From Hominiventricola filiformis (GTDB lineage: Bacteria > Bacillota > Clostridia > Lachnospirales > Lachnospiraceae): DNA of 64,000 nt. The notes beneath the pieces are model-generated. The model did not search any database, was not told the DNA's origin, and was given only the letters and a program-made list of their open reading frames with translations. Positions within the stretch are counted from its first letter, which is position 1; every line of letters begins with the position of its first letter. A program made the position numbers and the translations under genes. The stretch spans positions 1 through 64,000 of the forward strand of contig NZ_JAJEPS010000005.1 of NCBI RefSeq assembly GCF_020686965.1, read 5' to 3'. Below, one piece after another: positions 33,595-41,583 of the stretch.

Positions 33595-34557
33595 TCAGCG
33601 GGAACCTGCGATTTTTCTCCGAATTCGGATATCACTGCCCGTAAACTTCAGAAGTGTATAGGAACTGGTGATACGGGAGAAGACACGTTCGCTGTAAATA
33701 TCCCGGAAATCCTGCAGGGAGAGGTTGGTGGAAATGATGGTCGATTTCCCTGCCAGCATCCGTTCGTTCAGTATCTGGAACAGCTTGGATACCGTAAAGG
33801 TATTGGAAAGCTCGGTTCCCATGTCATCTAAAATCAGAAGGTCACTTTCCAGAAGCGGCTCGTAAGCCTGGCGGAAATTTTCAGAACCGCCGGATATGGC
33901 ACCAGAGAGCAGTTCAAACAGCTGGAAAGATGTAAAATAGATGACGGAAAATCCTTTGTCCAGCAGTTCTTTGGCAATGCAGTTGGAGAGAAATGTCTTT
34001 CCGGTTCCGACAGAACCGTAGAAAAGCATGCTCTTTCCGTCTTTCCTGAAGTTCAGGGCATATTCCTGACAGGTCCGGATGATGGGCGGCATGGAAGTCC
34101 TCTGTGTCTCATCATAGACGTCATAGGACAGGGTGGAAAAGTTCTCTTTTTCCAACACAGATTGAAGTCTTGAGGAAGAATAGAGAAGTTCGATCTCTTT
34201 CTGCCGGAAGCAGTGGCATTTTTTCTGGCCGACATATCCGGTGTCCTTACAGTCCGGACAGGTATACTGCATTTCCATATAATCCACGGGATAACCTGCT
34301 TTTTTCAGGATCTGTTCTTTTTCTGCCCGCAGGGAGGACAGTTCCTGACGGAGTATCTCCAGAGCATCCGGTTCTTCGTCAAAAAGTCGTTCCGCCTGGC
34401 GGATGCTGCAGGCAGACATAGCTTCCTGAATCTCTCTGATCCGAGGAAACTTTTCGTAGATCTCGTCGGTCCGGGCGCACTGCCTGCGGTAATTTTCATA
34501 TTGTCTGCGGTCATATCCCCGCATGATGGTATCGTATTGACTGTTGGTCAGTGCCAT
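33595..34557 (-). CDS. DnaI/DnaC-like helicase loader ATPase
   Basis: A 320-residue AAA+ protein of the IstB/DnaC group. An N-terminal helical domain contains a cysteine cluster (CPDCKDTGYVGQKKCHC), the zinc-binding pattern seen in DnaI, which contacts the replicative helicase. The ATPase domain has Walker A GSVGTGKT, Walker B LLILDDMG, and a C-terminal arginine finger region. Cotranscription with the DnaD-like gene 24 bases upstream, with no transposase nearby, argues for helicase loading rather than an IS21 accessory role. Start has AAGGAGGG upstream. Confidence 0.87.
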   Translation of the reverse strand: MALTNSQYDTIMRGYDRRQYENYRRQCARTDEIYEKFPRIREIQEAMSACSIRQAERLFDEEPDALEILRQELSSLRAEKEQILKKAGYPVDYMEMQYTCPDCKDTGYVGQKKCHCFRQKEIELLYSSSRLQSVLEKENFSTLSYDVYDETQRTSMPPIIRTCQEYALNFRKDGKSMLFYGSVGTGKTFLSNCIAKELLDKGFSVIYFTSFQLFELLSGAISGGSENFRQAYEPLLESDLLILDDMGTELSNTFTVSKLFQILNERMLAGKSTIISTNLSLQDFRDIYSERVFSRITSSYTLLKFTGSDIRIRRKIAGSR

Positions 34558-34581
34558 GGGATCAGCCCTCCTTTTTCAGAC

Positions 34582-35616
34582 TCAGTGCTGGCTTTCCAGG
34601 AGCTGTTTCTCCAGCTCGTCGAAATCATAATCACGTTGCTGGAAATTAGTGAAACCGGTGGAGCGGGCCTGGGATGCAGGTGCTCTGCGTGCTGCTTTTT
34701 TCTGATGTTCCTGATCCAGCGCCAGTACATCGTTCATATTATGTACCTTCTGATCCGACCATCGGGTAAGAATGCGGTCGGCATACTCAAAGTTTGGCTT
34801 ATGAAGCCGCTCCATGGTTCGTCTGCATGCCTCCAGTACCAGATCCAGGGTAAAGTCATAGGTGTTCAGCCACTTTTCAATGTAGGAAAGCTCCGGGTCC
34901 ACCGGATTCCGGTCATTGATGCCGAAGGCCTTCATGATGGCAAAGGTATTTCTCCGGTAAGTGGTGGTACGTTCCTTCGCCTGCCCCACCGTAGAGATGC
35001 CTGCCTCCGCCCATGCAAGCCCTACCGTGCGGATATAGTGGATACTTTTGCTGCCCTTGCAGACACAGTACTCTACCAGATATTCGATCAGATCAGCAGA
35101 GAAATGAAGCTGGTCATAAAAATAGAGAATGGTCTCAATCTCCGAAGGAGACAGTGTTTTTCCAAGGTACTGGTTGCACACAAAGAGAAGCTGCCGGCAT
35201 TCTGACTGCTGCGCGAAGGCATTGAGCTCTTCCGGGCTGTAAGATTTTGGCGCGGGAGTTTCTTTCTCCTGGCGGAGAGAGACGGTGGCATTTGCCTCTG
35301 ATTTTTTTGCTACCGGATCAGGAATGGTACAGAGATAAATTCCCTGAAGGGTGTTGGCATCGTCGCATTCCAGAGACAGGATGCCCTGTTTTTCCCAATA
35401 TTTTAAAGCGCGTAAAATATCGCTTTCTGTTTTATCCATGACATCGGCAAGACCGGCTACGGACAGAGAAATATCCGGACAGTTCAGGGCGCGCAGAAGG
35501 TAGAGATACACTTTCACGTATTCTCCGTTTGCACCCGGCATATAATAATCCAGAAAAAGATTGGACACGCTGGTAACTCCCGGTGTACCGTCGGTCTTTA
35601 ATACAAAATCACTCAT
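34582..35616 (-). CDS. DnaD-domain primosomal protein
   Basis: A 344-residue protein with an N-terminal winged helix (about 20-95, PDISLSVAGLADVMDKTESDILRALKYWEKQGIL), a first DnaD C2-like domain (about 130-210) and a second (about 225-300, with the WLNTYDFTLDLVLEACRRT type motif). DnaD remodels DNA and recruits the helicase loader during initiation and restart. It is transcribed with the DnaI-like gene downstream, and a cluster of DnaA boxes lies directly upstream, suggesting initiator-linked control. Confidence 0.87.
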   Translation of the reverse strand: MSDFVLKTDGTPGVTSVSNLFLDYYMPGANGEYVKVYLYLLRALNCPDISLSVAGLADVMDKTESDILRALKYWEKQGILSLECDDANTLQGIYLCTIPDPVAKKSEANATVSLRQEKETPAPKSYSPEELNAFAQQSECRQLLFVCNQYLGKTLSPSEIETILYFYDQLHFSADLIEYLVEYCVCKGSKSIHYIRTVGLAWAEAGISTVGQAKERTTTYRRNTFAIMKAFGINDRNPVDPELSYIEKWLNTYDFTLDLVLEACRRTMERLHKPNFEYADRILTRWSDQKVHNMNDVLALDQEHQKKAARRAPASQARSTGFTNFQQRDYDFDELEKQLLESQH

Positions 35617-35641
35617 TTTTTTATACTCCTACTCTATACGG

Positions 35642-35650
35642 AGTATAGCA
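35642..35650 (-). promoter_or_regulatory. Extended -10 promoter of the dnaD-dnaI-like operon
   Basis: On the minus strand TGCTATACT is an extended -10 element, 26 bases before the dnaD-like start. The -35 region is poor. Confidence 0.45.
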
Positions 35651-35718
35651 CAGCTCCCGGGAAAAGAAAATAGGTGGGAAACTGACAGTGGATATGGAAA
35701 ACCGGTGTGGAATAAGAA

Positions 35719-35915
35719 TGTGGATAATGTGGATAACCTGGTGGACAGTTTTCATTATTGGAAACCTGTTTCGACAGAAAAATACAGGAAATTCAACGAA
35801 AACAGGGAATTTGACAGATCGGTGTCAGGAATATTATGTAAATGTCTTATCCACGAAAAAATCCACATGCTTATGCAACTTATTATGTTGATAAACATGT
35901 GGATAATGTGGATAA
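35719..35915. repeat. Cluster of DnaA boxes between the primosome operon and murC
   Basis: Four exact 9-mers TGTGGATAA (reverse complement TTATCCACA) occur as two head-to-tail pairs with no gap: 35719-35736 and 35898-35915. One opposite-strand box with a single mismatch, TTATCCACG, lies at 35847-35855, and a weaker AATCCACA follows at about 35861. The interval of about 300 bases has no protein-coding gene. Confidence 0.85.
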
Positions 35916-35917
35916 CT

Positions 35918-37297
35918 TTATCTGGAAAGCAGATTTTCCCCTATTTTCAGCACATCTCCGGCACCCATAGTTATCAACAGGTCCCCGTGCATACATTTTT
36001 TTAATAAAAATTTCTCAATTTCCTCAAATGTTGGGAAATAATAGCAGGGTTTTCCAAGTTTTTCGATTTCCGCCTGTAATGTCTGAGAGCTGATCCCCAG
36101 GGTATCGGTCTCTCTGGCTGCATAAATATCAGCGAGAACGATGTGGTCCGCATGGGAAAGGGCCTGCGCAAACTGCGTAAGGAATGCTTTGGTTCTGGTA
36201 TAGGTATGGGGCTGGAAGACACACCACAGTTCCCGGTGTGGATAGTTGGCAGCTGCTTTTAAGGTGGCTTCGATCTCTGTTGGATGATGTGCGTAATCAT
36301 CGATGATGGTGAAACCGTTTACCTCACCCTTGTACTGGAAACGACGGTTCGTGCCGTGGAACATGGAGAGACCTCTGGCAGCAGTGTCAGCGTCAATGCC
36401 AAGTTCCAGGGAAGTGGCCAGTGCAGCCAGTGCATTGGAGACATTATGGATACCTGGGACATGAAGTGTAATCATGCCTAGATCTTCACCATGATGGAAC
36501 AGGCGGAAAGAAGCACATCCTTTCTCGTCATAGGAAATTTCTTTTGCAGTGTAGTCTTCCGTTCCGTTCATACCATAGGTGACAGTTCGGCCTTTGATAC
36601 CGTCGGTAATTTCCTCCGGGTGCTCGATCTGGCTGTTTAAAACCAGAAGTCCATCGTCCGGGAGAAGTCCGGCAAAGCGGTGGAAGGAATGACGAATATC
36701 CGCGAGATCTTTGAAGAAATCCATATGGTCTTCTTCAATATTCAGGATCACTGCCACTGTCGGAAAGAAGGACAGGAAGCTGTTGGTGTACTCGCAGGCT
36801 TCAGTCAGAAATGTATCAGAATGGCCCACACGGATATTTCCGCCGATCTCCGGAAGAATACCGCCTACGGAGATTGTAGGATCCTTCTGGCTCTCCATGA
36901 GGATCATGGACAGCATGGAAGTGGTTGTGGTCTTTCCGTGGGTTCCGGATACACCAATGGACGTTTTGTAGTTTTTCATAATCTGACCCAGCAGTTCTGC
37001 ACGGGTCAGCATGGGAAGAGACTGGCGTGCGGCTTCTGCAAATTCCGGATTGTCAGGATGGATGGCAGCCGTGTAGACGACCACATCAATGCCCGGAATA
37101 ATATTGGAAGCTTTTTGACCGTAAAAGATCTGCGCTCCTTTGGAGATCAGGTGTCTGGTAAGATCGGATTCCTGAGAATCAGAACCGGATACGGTAAATC
37201 CTTCCTTCAGAAGAATTTCCGCAAGACCACTCATACTGATGCCGCCGATGCCTATAAAATGTATATGGCATGGCTCTTTAAAGTTTATCTGATACAT
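35918..37297 (-). CDS. murC: UDP-N-acetylmuramate--L-alanine ligase
   Basis: A 459-residue Mur ligase that adds L-alanine to UDP-MurNAc in the cytoplasm. Motifs: N-terminal IHFIGIGGISMSGLAEIL, ATP loop GTHGKTTT, and the C-terminal IIDDYAHHPTE block. Length is standard. It is alone in its transcription unit; its stop codon is only two bases from the outermost DnaA box pair. Confidence 0.95.
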   Translation of the reverse strand: MYQINFKEPCHIHFIGIGGISMSGLAEILLKEGFTVSGSDSQESDLTRHLISKGAQIFYGQKASNIIPGIDVVVYTAAIHPDNPEFAEAARQSLPMLTRAELLGQIMKNYKTSIGVSGTHGKTTTTSMLSMILMESQKDPTISVGGILPEIGGNIRVGHSDTFLTEACEYTNSFLSFFPTVAVILNIEEDHMDFFKDLADIRHSFHRFAGLLPDDGLLVLNSQIEHPEEITDGIKGRTVTYGMNGTEDYTAKEISYDEKGCASFRLFHHGEDLGMITLHVPGIHNVSNALAALATSLELGIDADTAARGLSMFHGTNRRFQYKGEVNGFTIIDDYAHHPTEIEATLKAAANYPHRELWCVFQPHTYTRTKAFLTQFAQALSHADHIVLADIYAARETDTLGISSQTLQAEIEKLGKPCYYFPTFEEIEKFLLKKCMHGDLLITMGAGDVLKIGENLLSR

Positions 37298-37362
37298 GAA
37301 AATTCAGCCTTTCTGCGTTTTTATTTTACATTATATCCTATTTAAATGAAAAAGCAACGGTT

Positions 37363-37376
37363 TGTAAAAGCTGACA
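37363..37376. promoter_or_regulatory. Possible cre (CcpA) site between murC and glgC
   Basis: TGTAAAAGCTGACA matches the 14-base catabolite-responsive element consensus with one mismatch in the central CG. It is about 130 bases upstream of the glgC promoter and could act on either divergent gene. Confidence 0.35.
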
Positions 37377-37479
37377 AAAAATAAACAAAGAGAATGTAAA
37401 AAATGACGAAGCAAAAGTGGGGGGAATGTAAGAAAAGATAAAAAACATCACAAAATATGAAAAAATAAAGAATGATTTT

Positions 37480-37496
37480 GGTGAAAAATGTTCACC
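37480..37496. promoter_or_regulatory. Inverted repeat over the glgC -35 region
   Basis: GGTGAA-AAATG-TTCACC is a perfect 6-bp dyad whose right arm is the -35 box of the glgC promoter. A second dyad, CACTT-ATAAA-AAGTG (37495-37509), fills the promoter spacer. Both are plausible operator sites. Confidence 0.45.
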
Positions 37497-37519
37497 ACTT
37501 ATAAAAAGTGTGCTATAAT
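37491..37519 (+). promoter_or_regulatory. Promoter of glgC-glgD
   Basis: A perfect TATAAT with extended TGC is 17 bases from a weak TTCACC. The glgC start lies about 45 bases downstream. Confidence 0.6.
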
Positions 37520-37563
37520 AACCACATCAAAACATGTTTTTCTATGCAGCAAGAGGTGATAGC

Positions 37564-38838
37564 GTGATAAAAAAAGAAATGATTGCCATGCTTTTAGCTG
37601 GCGGGCAGGGAAGCCGTCTCGGGGTGCTTACGTCCAAAGTTGCCAAACCGGCAGTTGCTTTTGGAGGAAAGTACCGCATTATCGACTTCCCGTTAAGCAA
37701 CTGTATCAATTCAGGTATTGATACAGTTGGAGTACTGACACAGTACCAACCGTTGAGATTGAATACGCATATCGGAATCGGAATGCCGTGGGATCTGGAT
37801 CGGAATAATGGAGGTGTGACGATTCTTTCACCCTATGAGAGAAGTGCCGGAAGTGACTGGTATTCCGGTACGGCCAATGCCATTTATCAGAATATCGATT
37901 ATATTGATACCTACAATCCGGAGTATGTGTTGATTCTGTCAGGTGATCATATCTACAAGATGGATTATGAGGTAATGCTGGATTATCACAAGGAAAACAA
38001 TGCGGCAGTGACCATTGCCTGCATGCCGGTACCGTGGGAAGAAGCCAGCCGTTTCGGCGTGGTGATCACGGATGATACCGGAAAGGTTACGGATTTTGAG
38101 GAAAAACCGGCAAATCCGAGAAGTAATCTGGCATCCATGGGAATCTACATTTTTACATGGAAGGTATTAAGAGAAGCACTGATCAAGATGCGTTCCGTAC
38201 CGGGATGTGATTTCGGAAAACATATTCTTCCGGAATGTCTGGAAAACGGGGAGCGGCTGTTCGCATATGAGTACAATGGATACTGGAAAGATGTAGGTAC
38301 ACTTGGTTCCTACTGGGAAGCCAATATGGAACTGATCGATATCATCCCGGAATTTAATCTCTATGAGGAGTTCTGGAAGATCTATACCAAGAGTGATGCA
38401 GTTCCGCCATTATATGTATCGGAAGATGGATTTATCGAGCGAAGCATTGTCTGCGGCAATTCCACAATTGAGGGAACTGTGATCAATTCCGTCATCGGAG
38501 CCAATGTACATATCTGTAAGGGCGCTGTGGTGCGGGATTCTATCATTATGAAGAATACCACTGTGGGAGAAGGCACTCAGGTGGACAAGTCCATCATTGC
38601 AGAGGAGGTTGTGATTGGAGATCACTGCACGCTCGGCGTAGGGGAAGATATTCCGAATAAAGTAAATCCAAAAGTATATTCTTTTGGTCTTGTGACCATC
38701 GGAGAGAATTCCGTCATTCCTCCCAATGTCCAGATCGGCCTGAATACGGCCATTTCCGGACCGACGGAGAGTGAGGATTATCCAAACGGAATACTCGCAA
38801 GCGGTGAGACTTTAATTAAGGCAGGTGATCGGTCATGA
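37564..38838 (+). CDS. glgC: Glucose-1-phosphate adenylyltransferase
   Basis: A 424-residue enzyme forming ADP-glucose for glycogen synthesis. The N-terminal nucleotidyltransferase domain has MLLAGGQGSRLGVLT and VLILSGDHIYKMDY; the C-terminal left-handed beta-helix region shows hexapeptide-like repeats (about 300-400). The GTG at 37564 has AGAGGTGA 6 bases upstream and is preferred over ATG 37534 or 37579. It overlaps glgD by 4 bases, implying coupled translation of the two subunits. Confidence 0.93.
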   Translation: MIKKEMIAMLLAGGQGSRLGVLTSKVAKPAVAFGGKYRIIDFPLSNCINSGIDTVGVLTQYQPLRLNTHIGIGMPWDLDRNNGGVTILSPYERSAGSDWYSGTANAIYQNIDYIDTYNPEYVLILSGDHIYKMDYEVMLDYHKENNAAVTIACMPVPWEEASRFGVVITDDTGKVTDFEEKPANPRSNLASMGIYIFTWKVLREALIKMRSVPGCDFGKHILPECLENGERLFAYEYNGYWKDVGTLGSYWEANMELIDIIPEFNLYEEFWKIYTKSDAVPPLYVSEDGFIERSIVCGNSTIEGTVINSVIGANVHICKGAVVRDSIIMKNTTVGEGTQVDKSIIAEEVVIGDHCTLGVGEDIPNKVNPKVYSFGLVTIGENSVIPPNVQIGLNTAISGPTESEDYPNGILASGETLIKAGDRS

Positions 38839-39953
38839 GAGCAATAGGAATTATATTAGCAGGCGGCAATAATCATCGGATGAGAGAACTTTCGCAGAAG
38901 CGCGCCATTGCGGCTATGCCGGTAGCAGGAAGTTATCGGAGCATTGATTTTGCATTGAGCAATATGTCCAATTCCCATGTGCAGAAGGTGGCAGTTCTGA
39001 CCCAGTACAATTCCCGTTCGCTGAATGAGCATCTGAGCTCCTCCAAATGGTGGGACTTTGGAAGAAAACAGGGCGGACTGTATCTCTTTACTCCTACGTT
39101 GACCATGGATAACAATTACTGGTACCGTGGAACGGCAGATGCTCTTTATCAGAATCTGGACTGGCTCAAACAGAGCCATGAACCGTATGTGGTCATCGCA
39201 TCCGGAGACGGCATCTACAAGATGGATTATGGAAAAGTGCTGGAATATCATATTGATAAGAAGGCAGATATTACTGTTGTATGCAAGGAGATGCCGCAGG
39301 GAGCCGATCTGAGCCGATTCGGAGCCGTAAAGGCAGATGACAATGGAAGAATCATTGATTTTGAAGAAAAACCCATGGCGACGGATGCCCATATGGTGTC
39401 ATGCGGGATCTACATTATTCGCAGACGCCAGCTGATTGAACTAATTGAAAAGTGTGCGCAGGAAGACCGCTTCGATTTTGTGCGTGATATTCTGATCCGT
39501 TACAAAAATGTAAAGAAGATCTATTCTTACAAGATTGACAGTTACTGGAACAGTATTTCGTCGGTAGAGTCGTATTATGAGACGAATATGGATTTCCTGA
39601 AACCGGAAGTCAGAAAACATTTTCTGCAGGACTATCCGGATATATATTCCAAAGTTCAGGATTTACCGCCGGCGAAGTATAATGCAGGCTCTAATGTGAA
39701 GAACAGCCTGGTAGCCAGTGGCTGCATTATAAATGGCACCGTAGAGAATTCCATTCTCTTTAAAAAGGTGTTCGTGGGGAATAATTGCGTGATTAAAAAC
39801 TCTATTATTCTGAATGATGTGTATCTGGGTGACAATACTCACATTGAGAACTGTATTGTAGAAAGCCGGGATACGATCCGGGCAAATTCCCGCTATGTGG
39901 GGGAAGACGGAGTGAAAGTGGTCATTGAGAAGAATGACAGATATATCATGTAA
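38835..39953 (+). CDS. glgD: Glucose-1-phosphate adenylyltransferase subunit GlgD
   Basis: A 372-residue GlgC paralogue. It keeps the overall fold (ILAGGNNHRMRELS, VVIASGDGIYKMDY) but the glycine-rich catalytic loop is altered: GGNNHRM replaces GGQGSRL, as in the non-catalytic GlgD of Bacillota. GlgD raises the activity of GlgC in a heteromer. The ATG overlaps the end of glgC (ATGA). Confidence 0.93.
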   Translation: MRAIGIILAGGNNHRMRELSQKRAIAAMPVAGSYRSIDFALSNMSNSHVQKVAVLTQYNSRSLNEHLSSSKWWDFGRKQGGLYLFTPTLTMDNNYWYRGTADALYQNLDWLKQSHEPYVVIASGDGIYKMDYGKVLEYHIDKKADITVVCKEMPQGADLSRFGAVKADDNGRIIDFEEKPMATDAHMVSCGIYIIRRRQLIELIEKCAQEDRFDFVRDILIRYKNVKKIYSYKIDSYWNSISSVESYYETNMDFLKPEVRKHFLQDYPDIYSKVQDLPPAKYNAGSNVKNSLVASGCIINGTVENSILFKKVFVGNNCVIKNSIILNDVYLGDNTHIENCIVESRDTIRANSRYVGEDGVKVVIEKNDRYIM

Positions 39954-39986
39954 GCTCCACAAAATAAGAGATACGAGGAGAGGTCT

Positions 39987-40256
39987 ATGAAGATTACAGA
40001 TGTACGGATTCGAAAAGTTGCAAAAGAGGGTAAGATGAAAGCGGTAGTCTCCATTACCATTGATGGAGAATTTGTAGTACATGACATTAAGGTAATTGAA
40101 GGCGAAAAAGGAATGTTTATTGCCATGCCCAGCAGACGTGCTTCTGATGGAGAGTACAGAGATATTGCACATCCGATCAGTTCTGCAACCCGCGACTGTA
40201 TCCAGACAACGATTCTTGAAAAATATCAGGAAATTCTGGAAGAGCCGGCAGAATAG
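39987..40256 (+). CDS. spoVG: Septation/sporulation regulator SpoVG
   Basis: An 89-residue RNA/DNA-binding protein. MKITDVRIRKVAKEGKMKAVVSITIDGEFVVHDIKVIEG and FIAMPSRR are nearly invariant in SpoVG. It affects septation, sporulation and, in other Bacillota, virulence and post-transcriptional control. A GAGGAGAGG site precedes the ATG. It lies 33 bases after glgD and may be read from the same transcript. Confidence 0.95.
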   Translation: MKITDVRIRKVAKEGKMKAVVSITIDGEFVVHDIKVIEGEKGMFIAMPSRRASDGEYRDIAHPISSATRDCIQTTILEKYQEILEEPAE

Positions 40257-40257
40257 A

Positions 40258-40291
40258 AATTTCCCGCGGTCAGTCAGATCGCGGGTTTTTT
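40258..40291 (+). terminator. Terminator after spoVG
   Basis: CCCGCG and CGCGGG form the stem core, followed by TTTTTT, directly after the spoVG stop. Confidence 0.75.
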
Positions 40292-40302
40292 GCGTTCAGG
40301 CA

Positions 40303-40331
40303 TTGAAATATTGGATAGTCTGGGGTAGAAT
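40303..40331 (+). promoter_or_regulatory. Promoter of xpt
   Basis: TTGAAA and TAGAAT are 17 bases apart, about 43 bases before the xpt start. The short leader leaves no room for a purine riboswitch. Confidence 0.55.
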
Positions 40332-40373
40332 GTAAAAAATATATCCAGCAGGAACAGGAGAGAAACGGCAATT

Positions 40374-40955
40374 ATGGAACTTTTGAAGGAACGAATCCGT
40401 AAAGACGGAGTTATGAAACCGGGAAATGTACTGAAAGTAGACAGCTTCTTAAATCACCAGATGGATATTGAGCTGTTTAATGAGATGGGAAAAGAATTCA
40501 AACGCAGATTTGAAGGCGTGAAGATTGATAAGATTCTTACCATCGAAGCATCCGGAATCGGAATTGCTGCCATTGTAGCACAGTATTTTAAATGTCCGGT
40601 TGTATTTGCAAAAAAATCCCAGTCCATCAATCTGGACGGCACCATGCTGTCTGCTCCGGTGGAATCTTTTACCCATAAGCGGAAATATGAAGTTATCGTT
40701 GCAAGCAAATTCCTTCATCCGGATGAAAATGTTCTGGTAATTGATGATTTTATGGCAAATGGATGCGCGGCAGCAGGTCTGTGTCAGATCATTGAAGCTG
40801 CACATGCCAATGTTGCAGGAATCGGAATTGTGATCGAGAAAGGATTCCAGCACGGCGGAGCAATGCTCAGAGGACGCGGTTATCGTGTAGAGTCCCTGGC
40901 AATCGTTGAGGAGATGGATCCGGAGACGCAGACTATCCGTTTCAGAGAAGACTAA
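40374..40955 (+). CDS. xpt: Xanthine phosphoribosyltransferase
   Basis: A 193-residue salvage enzyme converting xanthine and PRPP to XMP. MELLKERIRKDG, VLKVDSFLNHQMD and the PRPP loop VLVIDDFMANGCAA are characteristic; length matches Bacillus Xpt (194). In Bacillus it is usually followed by a xanthine permease gene and controlled by a guanine riboswitch; here it is alone and no such switch is seen. Confidence 0.93.
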   Translation: MELLKERIRKDGVMKPGNVLKVDSFLNHQMDIELFNEMGKEFKRRFEGVKIDKILTIEASGIGIAAIVAQYFKCPVVFAKKSQSINLDGTMLSAPVESFTHKRKYEVIVASKFLHPDENVLVIDDFMANGCAAAGLCQIIEAAHANVAGIGIVIEKGFQHGGAMLRGRGYRVESLAIVEEMDPETQTIRFRED

Positions 40956-40966
40956 GTGAAGAGATT

Positions 40967-41007
40967 TACAAAAGAGGGAGTATCGTTTCGGCGATGCTCC
41001 CTTTTGT
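40967..41007 (+). terminator. Terminator of xpt
   Basis: ACAAAAGAGGGAGTATCG pairs with CGATGCTCCCTTTTGT around TTTCGG, then continues to T-rich sequence. Confidence 0.75.
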
Positions 41008-41068
41008 GTCTTTTACCGGACGGAAAGCATATACTTCATTATAGGTAAAAAGAATGGAGTCTGGATTC

Positions 41069-41503
41069 ATGAAAGAGCCGAACGAATGGAATCAGAGGAT
41101 GTTCCCGTGGCTGTATCCATATGGAAACCGAATGAATTACCTGAGTCTTTGGGATCAGCCGGAAAGAATGGAAGATGAAGAGGACTTCCGGAGACTGCAG
41201 GAAATGTATCCGATCATGGCGAGAAGGCTGAAGCCTTATGTGGATGAAGTATGTTCGCTGTTGGAGTATCCGGGCAGCATGATGTATGATGAGTACCCGG
41301 ATCAGCTCTCCCTTAGAAAAAAGAGCCTGGAGATATGGGAACGGGCGGAAAAAGGGGAACGTTTCGGAAAAGACGCACCGGGATGGGAGCAGGTGCAGGA
41401 TTTGATCGGTGTACTTTTGCTGCAGGAGATGATGTGCCGAAGAAAGACCAACAGGAGACGGTATACCCCGGTAAAAGTAATTGACACGCTTTCAAAGCGA
41501 TAG
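41069..41503 (+). CDS. Conserved hypothetical protein
   Basis: A 144-residue soluble protein without signal peptide. It opens with an aromatic segment (EWNQRMFPWLYPYGNRMNYLS), continues with acidic helices (RLQEMYPIMARRLKPYVDEVCSLLEYPGSMMYDEYPD) and ends in a very basic helix (CRRKTNRRRYTPVKVID). Similar small proteins occur in Lachnospiraceae without assigned function. Its C-terminal codons contain the promoter of the next gene. ATG 41069 is chosen over ATG 41054 because GGAG lies 9 bases upstream of it. Confidence 0.6.
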   Translation: MKEPNEWNQRMFPWLYPYGNRMNYLSLWDQPERMEDEEDFRRLQEMYPIMARRLKPYVDEVCSLLEYPGSMMYDEYPDQLSLRKKSLEIWERAEKGERFGKDAPGWEQVQDLIGVLLLQEMMCRRKTNRRRYTPVKVIDTLSKR

Positions 41504-41509
41504 TAAACT
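41481..41509 (+). promoter_or_regulatory. Promoter of the large secreted protein
   Basis: A perfect TTGACA and TAAACT are 17 bases apart, inside the end of the preceding gene. The predicted start site is only about 13 bases before a strong terminator. Confidence 0.5.
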
Positions 41510-41528
41510 AAAGAAAATGTGTAGAATA

Positions 41529-41566
41529 AAGGCCGATTGTTTTCAGCAGAGAACAGTTGGCTTTTT
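41529..41566 (+). terminator. Terminator or attenuator before the large secreted protein
   Basis: AAGGCCGATTGTT pairs fully (three G-U pairs) with AACAGTTGGCTTT around a 10-base loop and ends in TTTTT. It ends the preceding gene but also sits between the promoter at 41481 and the ATG at 41584. Confidence 0.65.
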
Positions 41567-41583
41567 CCAAAAAGGTGGATAAA

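Noticed and set aside
33595..34557. IS21 accessory protein IstB
   Set aside because: The protein has an IstB-like ATPase, but there is no istA transposase or terminal repeat, and it is cotranscribed with a DnaD-like gene; a helicase loader fits better.
35617..35917. Replication origin (oriC)
   Set aside because: The DnaA boxes are there, but dnaA, dnaN and an evident A+T-rich unwinding stretch with DnaA-trio repeats are not seen, so a regulatory cluster is the safer reading.
40295..40373. Purine riboswitch before xpt
   Set aside because: The space between the promoter and start codon is only about 40 bases and none of the conserved loop sequences is present.
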